Below the pieces are notes generated by a model, which had not been told where the DNA came from, made no database searches, and saw only the letters and a list, made by a program, of their open reading frames with translations. A DNA stretch of 25,346 bases, taken from contig JBPCTY010000179.1 in NCBI GenBank assembly GCA_051011415.1, positions 1-25,346 on the forward strand, given 5' to 3'. Shown here piece after piece: positions 14,390 to 21,099 of this stretch. Position 1 is the first letter of the stretch. Every line of letters begins with the position of its first letter. This stretch comes from SZUA-442 sp051011415. Its GTDB lineage: Bacteria; Actinomycetota; Acidimicrobiia; Spongiisociales; UBA5794. A program made the translations under genes and the position numbers.

Positions 14390-15694
14390 CGCACCGAAGA
14401 CAACGCTGATCTCTGCGCCACCTTCTGGGGAAGTTCCGACGCGAACTCCCCCACCGGTCCGCTCAGCAGTCCGGACCACGATGTCGAGACCCAGCCCGGT
14501 GGATCCGGCACCAGATCGACCGCGACGCACCACCCCCAGATCGCCGAACCCCGGCCCGTCGTCTGCGATCACGAGCACGGATCTGCCATCAGCTTGATTG
14601 CGAACCGTCAACCTGTACCCGCTTCCCGCAGGGGTGTGGGAGAACACGTTCTCGATGAGCACGTCGACGAGGGCGCCGAGATCTGCTCTCGGGAGTGGCA
14701 CGAGATGCGTTCCCTGGTCAACAACGACCGAAGTCGGGCGGCCCTGTTCGTCAGCCAATACCTGCCAGAACTCCGCTCGTTGCGAAACGACCTGGCCGAG
14801 GTCCACGCTGTCAGCTTGCCCACCTCGCACGGACTTTGACCTCGCCTGCTGGATCATCGAGTCAACGGCAGCCTCGAGATCATCGATATCAGCTTTGAGG
14901 GCAGCGCTCTCCTCCGAGTCCGAGAGAGTTTCAGCTTGAAGCCGTAGCGCGGTGAGAGGCGTCCGGAGCCGGTGCGAGAGATCGGCTACAGACTCACGCT
15001 CGGCCGCGAGCAATGCGTCGAGACGGCCTGCAAGGGTGTTGAAAGCTTCACCAACCTCGACGATCTCTTCGGGCCCAGCAGGCACGACCCGAGTATCGAG
15101 CTCGCCCTCCCCCCAACGGTGAGCCGCGTCGGACAGGTCTGTCACGGGCTGAACGACGGAGCGACCCAACCGGTCAGCCGCAAACACGGCAATCGCAATA
15201 ATTGCGATACCAAGACCCAACAGCATCGCCCACGCAAGGGGCACACCCTTCGTCAGCTCGGAATCAGGCACGAACGCCCTCACCACGACGGTGCCCTCTG
15301 TTGCAGGTGTGTCAGGCAGCAACACCGGCACAAGCACCTCAGCACCACCCTCTGTCTCTGCGGTGAACGCCGCACCGCGGCGAGCCTGCTCAATGGTGGC
15401 CGACGGCTCCACAGGGGCGCCCACAACAGTTCCATCGGCGAAAATCACGCTCAGTCCTGACGGGTTACCGAATGCGTCCAGCACGGTTTGTGCGAACTCC
15501 GGGGTGATGGCGTTGTCAGGGCTTGCAACCCCTGCAACTGCAAGGGCCGCTGCAACGGACTGGGCATCTCTCTCAGCGGCACTGAGCGCCCTTGTTTGCG
15601 CCTGGTTCCGAATGAGCAGTGCGACAGGCACCAAAAACGCCACGACGACGAGGGATGCAACGGCCAAGCTCAGGAGTGCGAGCGTTCGTCTCAT
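14363..15694 (-). CDS. Membrane sensor histidine kinase
   Basis: A 443-aa sensor kinase. Transmembrane segments lie at about 5-28 and 152-173, with an extracytoplasmic sensor region of about 120 residues between them. A HAMP linker follows (about 174-226). The dimerisation/phosphoacceptor motif is DLSHRLRTPLTALRL with His241. The HATPase domain has the N-box LIENVFSHTP, the G1 motif DDGPGFG, and the G2-like GSTGLGLDIV. The ATG overlaps the stop of the response-regulator gene in an ATGA arrangement, so the two are translationally coupled and form a pair. The signal sensed is unknown; the sensor region contains no Cys cluster. The 3' end overlaps the convergent ArsR gene by 27 bp. Confidence 0.95.
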   Translation of the reverse strand: MRRTLALLSLAVASLVVVAFLVPVALLIRNQAQTRALSAAERDAQSVAAALAVAGVASPDNAITPEFAQTVLDAFGNPSGLSVIFADGTVVGAPVEPSATIEQARRGAAFTAETEGGAEVLVPVLLPDTPATEGTVVVRAFVPDSELTKGVPLAWAMLLGLGIAIIAIAVFAADRLGRSVVQPVTDLSDAAHRWGEGELDTRVVPAGPEEIVEVGEAFNTLAGRLDALLAAERESVADLSHRLRTPLTALRLQAETLSDSEESAALKADIDDLEAAVDSMIQQARSKSVRGGQADSVDLGQVVSQRAEFWQVLADEQGRPTSVVVDQGTHLVPLPRADLGALVDVLIENVFSHTPAGSGYRLTVRNQADGRSVLVIADDGPGFGDLGVVRRGRSGAGSTGLGLDIVVRTAERTGGGVRVGTSPEGGAEISVVFGALSQDGVRV

Positions 15695-16371
15695 GAGGGA
15701 TCGACGAGCTTCACCCCAACGCCGTACACCGTCTCAAGGTATCGGCTGTCCGCTGCGGATTCACCGAGCTTCTTGCGTAGCCATGAGATATGCACATCCA
15801 CCGTCTTCTCTGATCCGCCGTACGGCTGGCGCCATACCTCAGCCATCAGCTGGCGCTTCGAGATCACAGTGCCCTCGTGTTCGGCCAGGTAGACCAGAAG
15901 ATCGAACTCCTTTGGGCTCAGCTGCAACGACTTTCCGGAAAGAGTTGCGATCCGTGAGCTCGGATCCAGACGCAAGTCTCCGACGATCACCATCGGCTTC
16001 GACGACTCGCTTGCCGACCTTCTGAGAACCGCCCGGACTCTTGCCTCCAACTGCTCGACGCTGAATGGTTTCACGAGATAGTCATCGGCACCGGCATCGA
16101 GCGTTCGGATCACATCTCGGTCCTCTGATCGCGCCGTAGCAACAACGACAGGCACATCCGTAACGGCACGGATCATCTTCAACAGCTCAGCACCATCAAG
16201 ATCCGGCAAGCCCATGTCGAGAACGACAACATCGGGTTGCGTCTGCACGATGCGCTGGAGTCCGTCGAGGGCAGTACCCGCGCCTTCGACCTCGTACCCC
16301 TTCTCCGCAAGAACCCGCGCCATCAACTCGCGGATGCGCTGGTCGTCCTCGATGATTACCACTGCTGCCAT
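15691..16371 (-). CDS. OmpR/PhoB-family response regulator
   Basis: A 226-aa DNA-binding response regulator. The receiver domain (1-about 118) has the acidic pair EDD (8-10), phosphoacceptor Asp52 in VVLDMGLPDLDG, and Lys101 in YLVKPF. The C-terminal domain (about 128-226) is a winged helix with LSPKEFDLLVYLAEHEGTVISKRQL, the DNA-recognition helix EKTVDVHISWLRKKLG, and the wing YLETVYGVGVKL. I chose the ATG at 16371, preceded by AGGGG, because the receiver fold starts at once (AAVVIIEDD). An upstream in-frame start at 16407 would add 12 unneeded residues. It is the first gene of a two-gene operon with the sensor kinase and divergent from an unknown anchored protein. Confidence 0.95.
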   Translation of the reverse strand: MAAVVIIEDDQRIRELMARVLAEKGYEVEGAGTALDGLQRIVQTQPDVVVLDMGLPDLDGAELLKMIRAVTDVPVVVATARSEDRDVIRTLDAGADDYLVKPFSVEQLEARVRAVLRRSASESSKPMVIVGDLRLDPSSRIATLSGKSLQLSPKEFDLLVYLAEHEGTVISKRQLMAEVWRQPYGGSEKTVDVHISWLRKKLGESAADSRYLETVYGVGVKLVDPS

Positions 16372-16399
16372 GGCCCCTAATAAAGCAGGTGGCGGAACC

Positions 16400-16418
16400 C
16401 TTAGCAACTCCTTAACAT
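16400..16418. promoter_or_regulatory. Possible response-regulator binding site (11-bp-period direct repeat)
   Basis: CTTAGCAA (16400-16407) and CTTAACAT (16411-16418) agree at six of eight positions and repeat with an 11-bp period. That is the layout used by OmpR/PhoB-type regulators that bind as head-to-tail dimers. They sit in the 82-bp divergent region between the response regulator and the anchored protein. The repeat is short, so it may be chance. Confidence 0.3.
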
Positions 16419-16453
16419 GCTATTGGAAACGCCGAAACCACAAGGCTCCGAGC

Positions 16454-17032
16454 ATGACTTCATTGCGGCAGAGACTCCTCCTGGTCGCTGGCTGGTTCGC
16501 TGCAGCTATCGGCGCAGGAGTGGTGGCCTCTGGTGCAGTGGCTGTTGCTGGGGGGCAGGTCCTTGACCGCCCACTTCGACCGCTCACTGCAGCTGAGGTT
16601 GCTGCGCTCCCTGTCGTAGAGGTGGGTGCGCCCGATGCTTTCGAGCCCCATGCCTCCGGCGGCCTCGTTTCAACCACCGGTGGACCCACTGAAGGGAGCG
16701 ACGTTGACGTCCAGGATCGTGACGATCCTGCTGGCACCGGGGGGAGCACCGCAACTGATGACTCCGCTGGCGCGGACCCCATCCTGTCAACCGGCGATTC
16801 TGCGTTCAGAGTCGTGTCCGTCGAAGGCGGTCAGGCCAGCTTCTCAGCGACAGGTGATCGACTTCTCGTCTTGTGGGCCACACCCCAACCCGGTTACATC
16901 GCGAGCACACGCTCGATCACACCGCAACGAATCACCATCGAATTCTCGTCGAGCCTTGGCGTCTGGGTCATGGAAGCAACGCTGGTTGACGGAGCCATCA
17001 GTGTTGTGTCGAGGCCGGAGCCTCTCACCTAG
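16454..17032 (+). CDS. Hypothetical membrane-anchored or exported protein
   Basis: A 192-aa protein with no family I recognise. Residues about 6-34 form one hydrophobic segment after a short basic N-terminus (SLRQR), either an uncleaved anchor or a signal peptide. Residues about 60-110 are low complexity, rich in Gly, Ser, Thr and Asp and probably disordered. Residues about 112-190 alternate like a small beta domain (FRVVSVEGGQASFSA, RITIEFSSS, VWVMEATLVDGAISVVSR), probably outside the cell. The ATG at 16454 was chosen because the signal-like segment starts there; only a weak AAGG precedes it, and the frame is open further upstream without features. Because it diverges from the two-component operon across a possible binding site, it could be that system's target or accessory sensor. 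That is inference. Confidence 0.75.
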   Translation: MTSLRQRLLLVAGWFAAAIGAGVVASGAVAVAGGQVLDRPLRPLTAAEVAALPVVEVGAPDAFEPHASGGLVSTTGGPTEGSDVDVQDRDDPAGTGGSTATDDSAGADPILSTGDSAFRVVSVEGGQASFSATGDRLLVLWATPQPGYIASTRSITPQRITIEFSSSLGVWVMEATLVDGAISVVSRPEPLT

Positions 17033-17040
17033 CCCTCGAC

Positions 17041-18528
17041 TCAGGTCTCGTTGTTGAACGAGAGTGAGCGGTCGTAGCTCTCCACGAATGCCATCACTTT
17101 CTCCGGTCGGAGGGGACGGGCAACGAGGTAGCCCTGGACGTTGTTGCAGCCGAGCGCGCGCACGACGGAAAGCTCTTCCTGCAGTTCAACGCCTTCTGCA
17201 ATCACCTCGAGGTCGAAGCTCTTGGCGATAGCGATGATCGCCTCGGTGATCCTCTGTGCTTCAGGTCTCCGGTGTGCGTCTCTGACGAACGAGTCGTCAA
17301 TCTTGAGTGCTCGCACCGGAAGGCTCTGGAGGTGACGGAGCGACGAGTAGCCTGTCCCGAAGTCGTCGATAGATACCTTGACGCCCATATCGGCGAGACG
17401 TTCGATAGCCCGCGACGCCCGCTCGGACTCCTGGGTGATCATTCGTTCGGTTACCTCGATCTCGAGGTATCGGGGATCCAGGTCGGTGGCTGCAAGAGAT
17501 ACGGCGATCGACTCGACCAGGTTGGAGTCTCGGAAAAGCCGATCTGACGCGTTGACAGCGACTCGGACCGGGCGCATCCCATCATCAATCCATCTCCGCA
17601 TGTCGAGGCAGGCTTCGTCAAGCAGCCACTGACTCATCGGGATGATGAGGTCCGATTCCTCGGCGAGGCTGATAAACGCACCAGGCATGAGCAGCCCTCT
17701 CTCGGGATGATCCCACCGGATGAAGGCCTCGAGTCCGATCACGACACCTTTGGACACATCGACCTTCGGCTGATATTCGACCCGCAGTTGGTCGCCCTCG
17801 TCAATCGCGAGGCGAAGGTCGCGCATCAGATCCTGCCGGTCCGAGGTGCGGTCTCGGAGCGCTCGAGTGAAGTATTGGTAGGTGTTACGACCAGCCGCCT
17901 TGGCTTGATACATCGCCGTGTCAGCGCCCTTCACCAGGTCGTCGTAGGTGTCGCCGTCAACCGGGTACACCGCAATGCCAATCGAAGTTGTGACATTGAC
18001 CTCTACTCCACCAAGCGAGAACGGCTCGGCAATCGCACGGAGGATCTTCGACGCAACCTGGCCAGAATCTTCGACACGCTTGCCGCCCTCGACGATCACC
18101 GTGAACTCATCGCCCCCGAGGCGAGCGACCGAGTCGGATTCGCGAAGACACGTCACCAGTCGCGCTGCGATTTCCCTGAGGAGCTCGTCTCCGACGGCGT
18201 GGCCGAACCGGTCGTTGATCTCTTTGAAGCCGTCGATGTCGAGGAACATCACCGACACGAGCCCACCGTCGCGGCGGGCTCGAGTGATCGCACCAGTGAG
18301 CCGGTCCTTGAAGAGTCCGCGATTGATCAGGCCGGTCAGCTGGTCGTACTGAGCCAGATAGCCGAGCCGCCGATCGTGACGCTTCCTTCTCAGCACGACT
18401 GCAGCGAGGGCAAGCGCGCTCACAAGGAGCAGCCCTCCGACAACGGCGAGAATGATCATGGAGTTGCGCAGACAGTTGTCATTGCGAGATGTATCGGCAG
18501 TATCGCCTTCGAAGTGAAGCCGTTGCAT
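17041..18528 (-). CDS. Membrane-anchored GGDEF-EAL cyclic-di-GMP enzyme
   Basis: A 495-aa protein. One transmembrane segment lies at about 24-46 after a short N-terminal tail, with no sizeable sensor domain. The diguanylate cyclase domain follows (YDQLTGLINRGLF…DIDGFKEINDRFGH…ARLGGDEFTVI). The GGDEF signature is intact, and RESD five residues before it is a product-inhibition I-site. The phosphodiesterase domain has VEYQPKVD, GLEAFIRWDHP (EAF replacing EAL, with the metal-binding Glu kept), VNASDRLF, EVTERM, IDDFGTGYSSL, LKIDDSFV, EGVE and QGYLVARPL, so the catalytic residues look present. The ATG at 18528 follows GGGAG; the frame stays open 70 codons further upstream, but that part would overlap the divergent gene. 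Net activity, synthesis or breakdown, cannot be predicted. Confidence 0.93.
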   Translation of the reverse strand: MQRLHFEGDTADTSRNDNCLRNSMIILAVVGGLLLVSALALAAVVLRRKRHDRRLGYLAQYDQLTGLINRGLFKDRLTGAITRARRDGGLVSVMFLDIDGFKEINDRFGHAVGDELLREIAARLVTCLRESDSVARLGGDEFTVIVEGGKRVEDSGQVASKILRAIAEPFSLGGVEVNVTTSIGIAVYPVDGDTYDDLVKGADTAMYQAKAAGRNTYQYFTRALRDRTSDRQDLMRDLRLAIDEGDQLRVEYQPKVDVSKGVVIGLEAFIRWDHPERGLLMPGAFISLAEESDLIIPMSQWLLDEACLDMRRWIDDGMRPVRVAVNASDRLFRDSNLVESIAVSLAATDLDPRYLEIEVTERMITQESERASRAIERLADMGVKVSIDDFGTGYSSLRHLQSLPVRALKIDDSFVRDAHRRPEAQRITEAIIAIAKSFDLEVIAEGVELQEELSVVRALGCNNVQGYLVARPLRPEKVMAFVESYDRSLSFNNET

Positions 18529-18586
18529 CGACTCTCCCGCGGCGAAGTACGATGCGCTGGACACGTGAGCCTGCAGAGGAGACCTG

Positions 18587-18940
18587 GTGACGTTTCTTGA
18601 AATCGTTCTGTTGCTCGTGATCTGGGTGCCGCTGCTCTTGCTATGGGTATTCACCCTGAGCGACCTCGCCCGAAGAGTTGACCTCCCTGGCCTCGCAAAG
18701 GGTCTGTGGGCGGTCTGCATCGTTCTGTTGCCGATCATCGGAATGATCGTGTATTTCGTGGCACGCCCGAACGACGCTCAGTACCAGAAGCCGCCGGAGC
18801 AGTTGATGGCGGAGGCAATGAGCGATGCCGGGCTCGGCGGCTCAACCGTCGATCAACTTGAGACCCTGTCGCAGCTCAAGGACTCGGGCGCCATTACCGA
18901 CGAGGAGTTCGCCAAACTGAAGGCGGATCTCCTCTCCTGA
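18587..18940 (+). CDS. Small membrane protein with PLDc_N-like and SHOCT domains
   Basis: A 117-aa protein. The N-terminal part has two hydrophobic helices (about 3-25 and 38-60) in the pattern of the phospholipase D-nuclease N-terminal domain, ending WAVCIVLLPIIGMIVYFVARP. No phospholipase catalytic domain is attached. The C-terminus (about 86-116) is a SHOCT motif, LETLSQLKDSGAITDEEFAKLKADLL, a short domain found at the ends of many bacterial membrane proteins and thought to mediate oligomerisation. The GTG at 18587 follows AGAGGAGA. It lies 20 bp upstream of the UbiB-like kinase on the same strand, probably as an operon, and 58 bp from the divergent GGDEF-EAL gene. Function unknown. Confidence 0.88.
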   Translation: MTFLEIVLLLVIWVPLLLLWVFTLSDLARRVDLPGLAKGLWAVCIVLLPIIGMIVYFVARPNDAQYQKPPEQLMAEAMSDAGLGGSTVDQLETLSQLKDSGAITDEEFAKLKADLLS

Positions 18941-18960
18941 GTTAGAGCCTGGAGGGCATC

Positions 18961-20892
18961 GTGGGAGCTTTCATCGGATTCTTGATCTCAGCGGTTGTTG
19001 TCTTCCTGTTCGCCATCGTCGCAAAACGGCTTCTCGGCGCCTACAACATGTCCACAGTCCGCACGCTGTTGGCAGCACTGCTCGGGTATGCGGGTGGTGC
19101 CCTTGTCGCGGTGTGGATGGTGCGAAACCAAGAGGCCGACCGCGATGTCTCCAGGGTGACCGGCCTGGTGCTTGCACTCGTCTTCACCATGATGCTCATT
19201 GTGGCTTTCGAGGTCATGAGCGACTACCGGCTGAAGAAGCGTCGAAAGTCGATGCTTCCGTCGGTGACCAACCCAATCACGTGGACTTCGTCCAAAGTTG
19301 ACAGTGCAAAGCGGTCTGCCGAGATCACGGCGATCGCAGCTCGGCATGGGTTCGGCAGAGGCCGTGCAGCCGAAGACGAACCACCTGCGACCACCGGCGC
19401 ACGGTTGGCAGCGACGCTCGATGAAGCTGGGGGGATTTTCGTCAAGCTTGGGCAGATCCTCTCTACCCGTTCTGATCTTGTCGGTCACGACATCGCGGAT
19501 GAACTCTCCGTGCTGCAACAAGATTCGATCCCCGCGCCCAGACAGGAAGTACAGCCGGCACTTGAAGCAGCCCTCGGCTCTCCGGTTGACACAGCATTCG
19601 CCGCGTTCGATTGGGAACCTCTGGGATCGGCCTCGCTCGCACAGGTGTACAGAGCACAGCTCCACGACGGGACCGAGGTCGTCGTCAAGGTGCAACGACC
19701 CGGAATCGATATGACGGTCGAGCGTGACCTCGCGATCATCGATGACATCTCGAACTACCTCGACGTCCGCACGGAGTGGGGCGAGTTGTTCAACCTTGCC
19801 GATCTCTCAGCAGAGTTCGCGGACACCGTACGCAAGGAGCTGGACTACGACCGCGAGGCGCAGAACACCCGTGAAATGGCCGCATCACTAGAAGGCTATG
19901 ACGCACTAAAGGTTCCCGAGGTGTTCGACGAGCACAGCTCAAGAACGGTGCTGGTCCAAGAATTCATCCCCGGTCCCACCTTGGGTCGAGTCGGTGTCGT
20001 TGGCGGCCACGAAGGACGCGAGTTCGCAGACCAGCTCTTCAATTCGCAAGTGCTTGCGATGATCTCGGGCGATCGCTTTCACAGCGACGCGCACCCAGGG
20101 AACCTGATACTCACCGACGACGGCAGGCTCGGGCTCATTGACTTCGGCTTGTCCACCCGCCTCGATGCGATCGAGCGGACCGCTCTGATGGATGTGCTCA
20201 CGGCCATTGCAATGAACGACCCAGCAATGTTGCGAGAAGCTGCACTTGCGATCGGCGAACCACGTCGCGAGATCGATCAGGCGAAGCTTGAACGGGCGTG
20301 TGCACGCATCATGAGCGAACACCTCGGTCCGGATGGACAGCCAACGGCAGCAATGCTCGGCGACTTCCTCGACGTCGTCTACCAATTCGGATTGGCACTG
20401 CCCCCAAACATCACCGCCCTCTTCCGAGCGCTCGTCACAATTCAGGGCTCGCTTGAAGCGCTCAGCCCCAACTACCCCCTGATCACCATGGCCGAGCGGC
20501 TCGCATCTGATCAGATGCACCGTCAGATCACACCTGAGACCCTGGCCCACGAAGCGAAGCAGGAAGTGATCAGGCTCGCCCCGCTCCTCCGGAAAGCACC
20601 GCTCCACATGGACCGCATTGCTGGTCAACTCGAGAGGGGCAAGCTGACGGTCCGGGTATCTCTCTTCCAGACCGAGGACGACGTCCGAGCGATATCACGC
20701 ATCGTCAATCGGTTCGTCCTTGCGTTCATCGGCATCGGACTTGGTGTGGTCTCAGCGATGCTGTTCTCGATCGAGAGCGATGTCCTCGTTCTCAATCACC
20801 TGAACCTGTTCGACATTCTCGGATTCATCGGGCTGTTCACAGGAGCAACCCTGATCATGCGTGTCGCACTCGAGATCTTTCGCGAGCAGTAG
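18961..20892 (+). CDS. UbiB/AarF (ADCK)-family atypical kinase-like membrane protein
   Basis: A 643-aa protein. The kinase-like core carries the family signature KxGQ (Lys162-Gln164 in FVKLGQILSTR), the Ala-rich loop LGSASLAQVY (221-230) in place of a Gly-rich loop, Lys243 in VVVKVQRPG, FHSDAHPGN (373-381) and LIDFG (392-396). Two C-terminal membrane helices (about 588-638) are usual for UbiB. Three N-terminal membrane segments (about 4-22, 36-54, 65-84) are an extra feature. Relatives in ubiquinone-making bacteria are ATPases that support coenzyme Q synthesis; here the visible quinone pathway is menaquinone, so the role may concern menaquinone or other isoprenoid lipids. The GTG at 18961 has GGAGGG upstream, and the spacing to the small membrane gene suggests one transcript. 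Confidence 0.92.
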   Translation: MGAFIGFLISAVVVFLFAIVAKRLLGAYNMSTVRTLLAALLGYAGGALVAVWMVRNQEADRDVSRVTGLVLALVFTMMLIVAFEVMSDYRLKKRRKSMLPSVTNPITWTSSKVDSAKRSAEITAIAARHGFGRGRAAEDEPPATTGARLAATLDEAGGIFVKLGQILSTRSDLVGHDIADELSVLQQDSIPAPRQEVQPALEAALGSPVDTAFAAFDWEPLGSASLAQVYRAQLHDGTEVVVKVQRPGIDMTVERDLAIIDDISNYLDVRTEWGELFNLADLSAEFADTVRKELDYDREAQNTREMAASLEGYDALKVPEVFDEHSSRTVLVQEFIPGPTLGRVGVVGGHEGREFADQLFNSQVLAMISGDRFHSDAHPGNLILTDDGRLGLIDFGLSTRLDAIERTALMDVLTAIAMNDPAMLREAALAIGEPRREIDQAKLERACARIMSEHLGPDGQPTAAMLGDFLDVVYQFGLALPPNITALFRALVTIQGSLEALSPNYPLITMAERLASDQMHRQITPETLAHEAKQEVIRLAPLLRKAPLHMDRIAGQLERGKLTVRVSLFQTEDDVRAISRIVNRFVLAFIGIGLGVVSAMLFSIESDVLVLNHLNLFDILGFIGLFTGATLIMRVALEIFREQ

Positions 20893-20930
20893 TCCGCGGC
20901 CCTGCCGCACGAGTCCCACCCACTTGAGGG

Positions 20931-21016
20931 TGCCCGGGGTGGGAGTTGAACCCACATGCCCCCGAAGGGACAGCGGATTTTAAGTCCGCCGCGTTTGCCG
21001 TTTTCGCCACCCGGGC
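20931..21016 (-). tRNA. tRNA-Leu (anticodon UAA)
   Basis: An 86-nt class II tRNA. The acceptor stem pairs GCCCGGG (21016-21010) with CCCGGGC, with discriminator A at 20931. The anticodon stem GCGGA/TCCGC encloses the loop CTTAAAA, which puts TAA at positions 34-36. The long variable arm TGTCCCTTCGGGGGCA fits Leu. The T arm is GTGGG-TTCAACT-CCCAC. CCA is not encoded. It lies 38 bp from the convergent end of the UbiB-like gene and is divergent from the EF-G-like gene. No integrase or direct repeat suggests use as an attachment site. Confidence 0.96.
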
Positions 21017-21099
21017 ATCGAGCGAGGGTACCCGATACCGCCCCGGCGTAGGCAACGACGGTTGCGTAGGCTTGGACCAGCCACAGAAGGAGAACGTTG

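Noticed and set aside
20896..20914. GCGGC-CCT-GCCGC hairpin between the UbiB-like gene and tRNA-Leu
   Set aside because: It has only five base pairs and no U-tract; it could arise by chance in GC-rich sequence.
20931..21016. tRNA-Leu as a possible integration site
   Set aside because: No integrase, no repeat of the tRNA 3' end and no change in gene content on either side.
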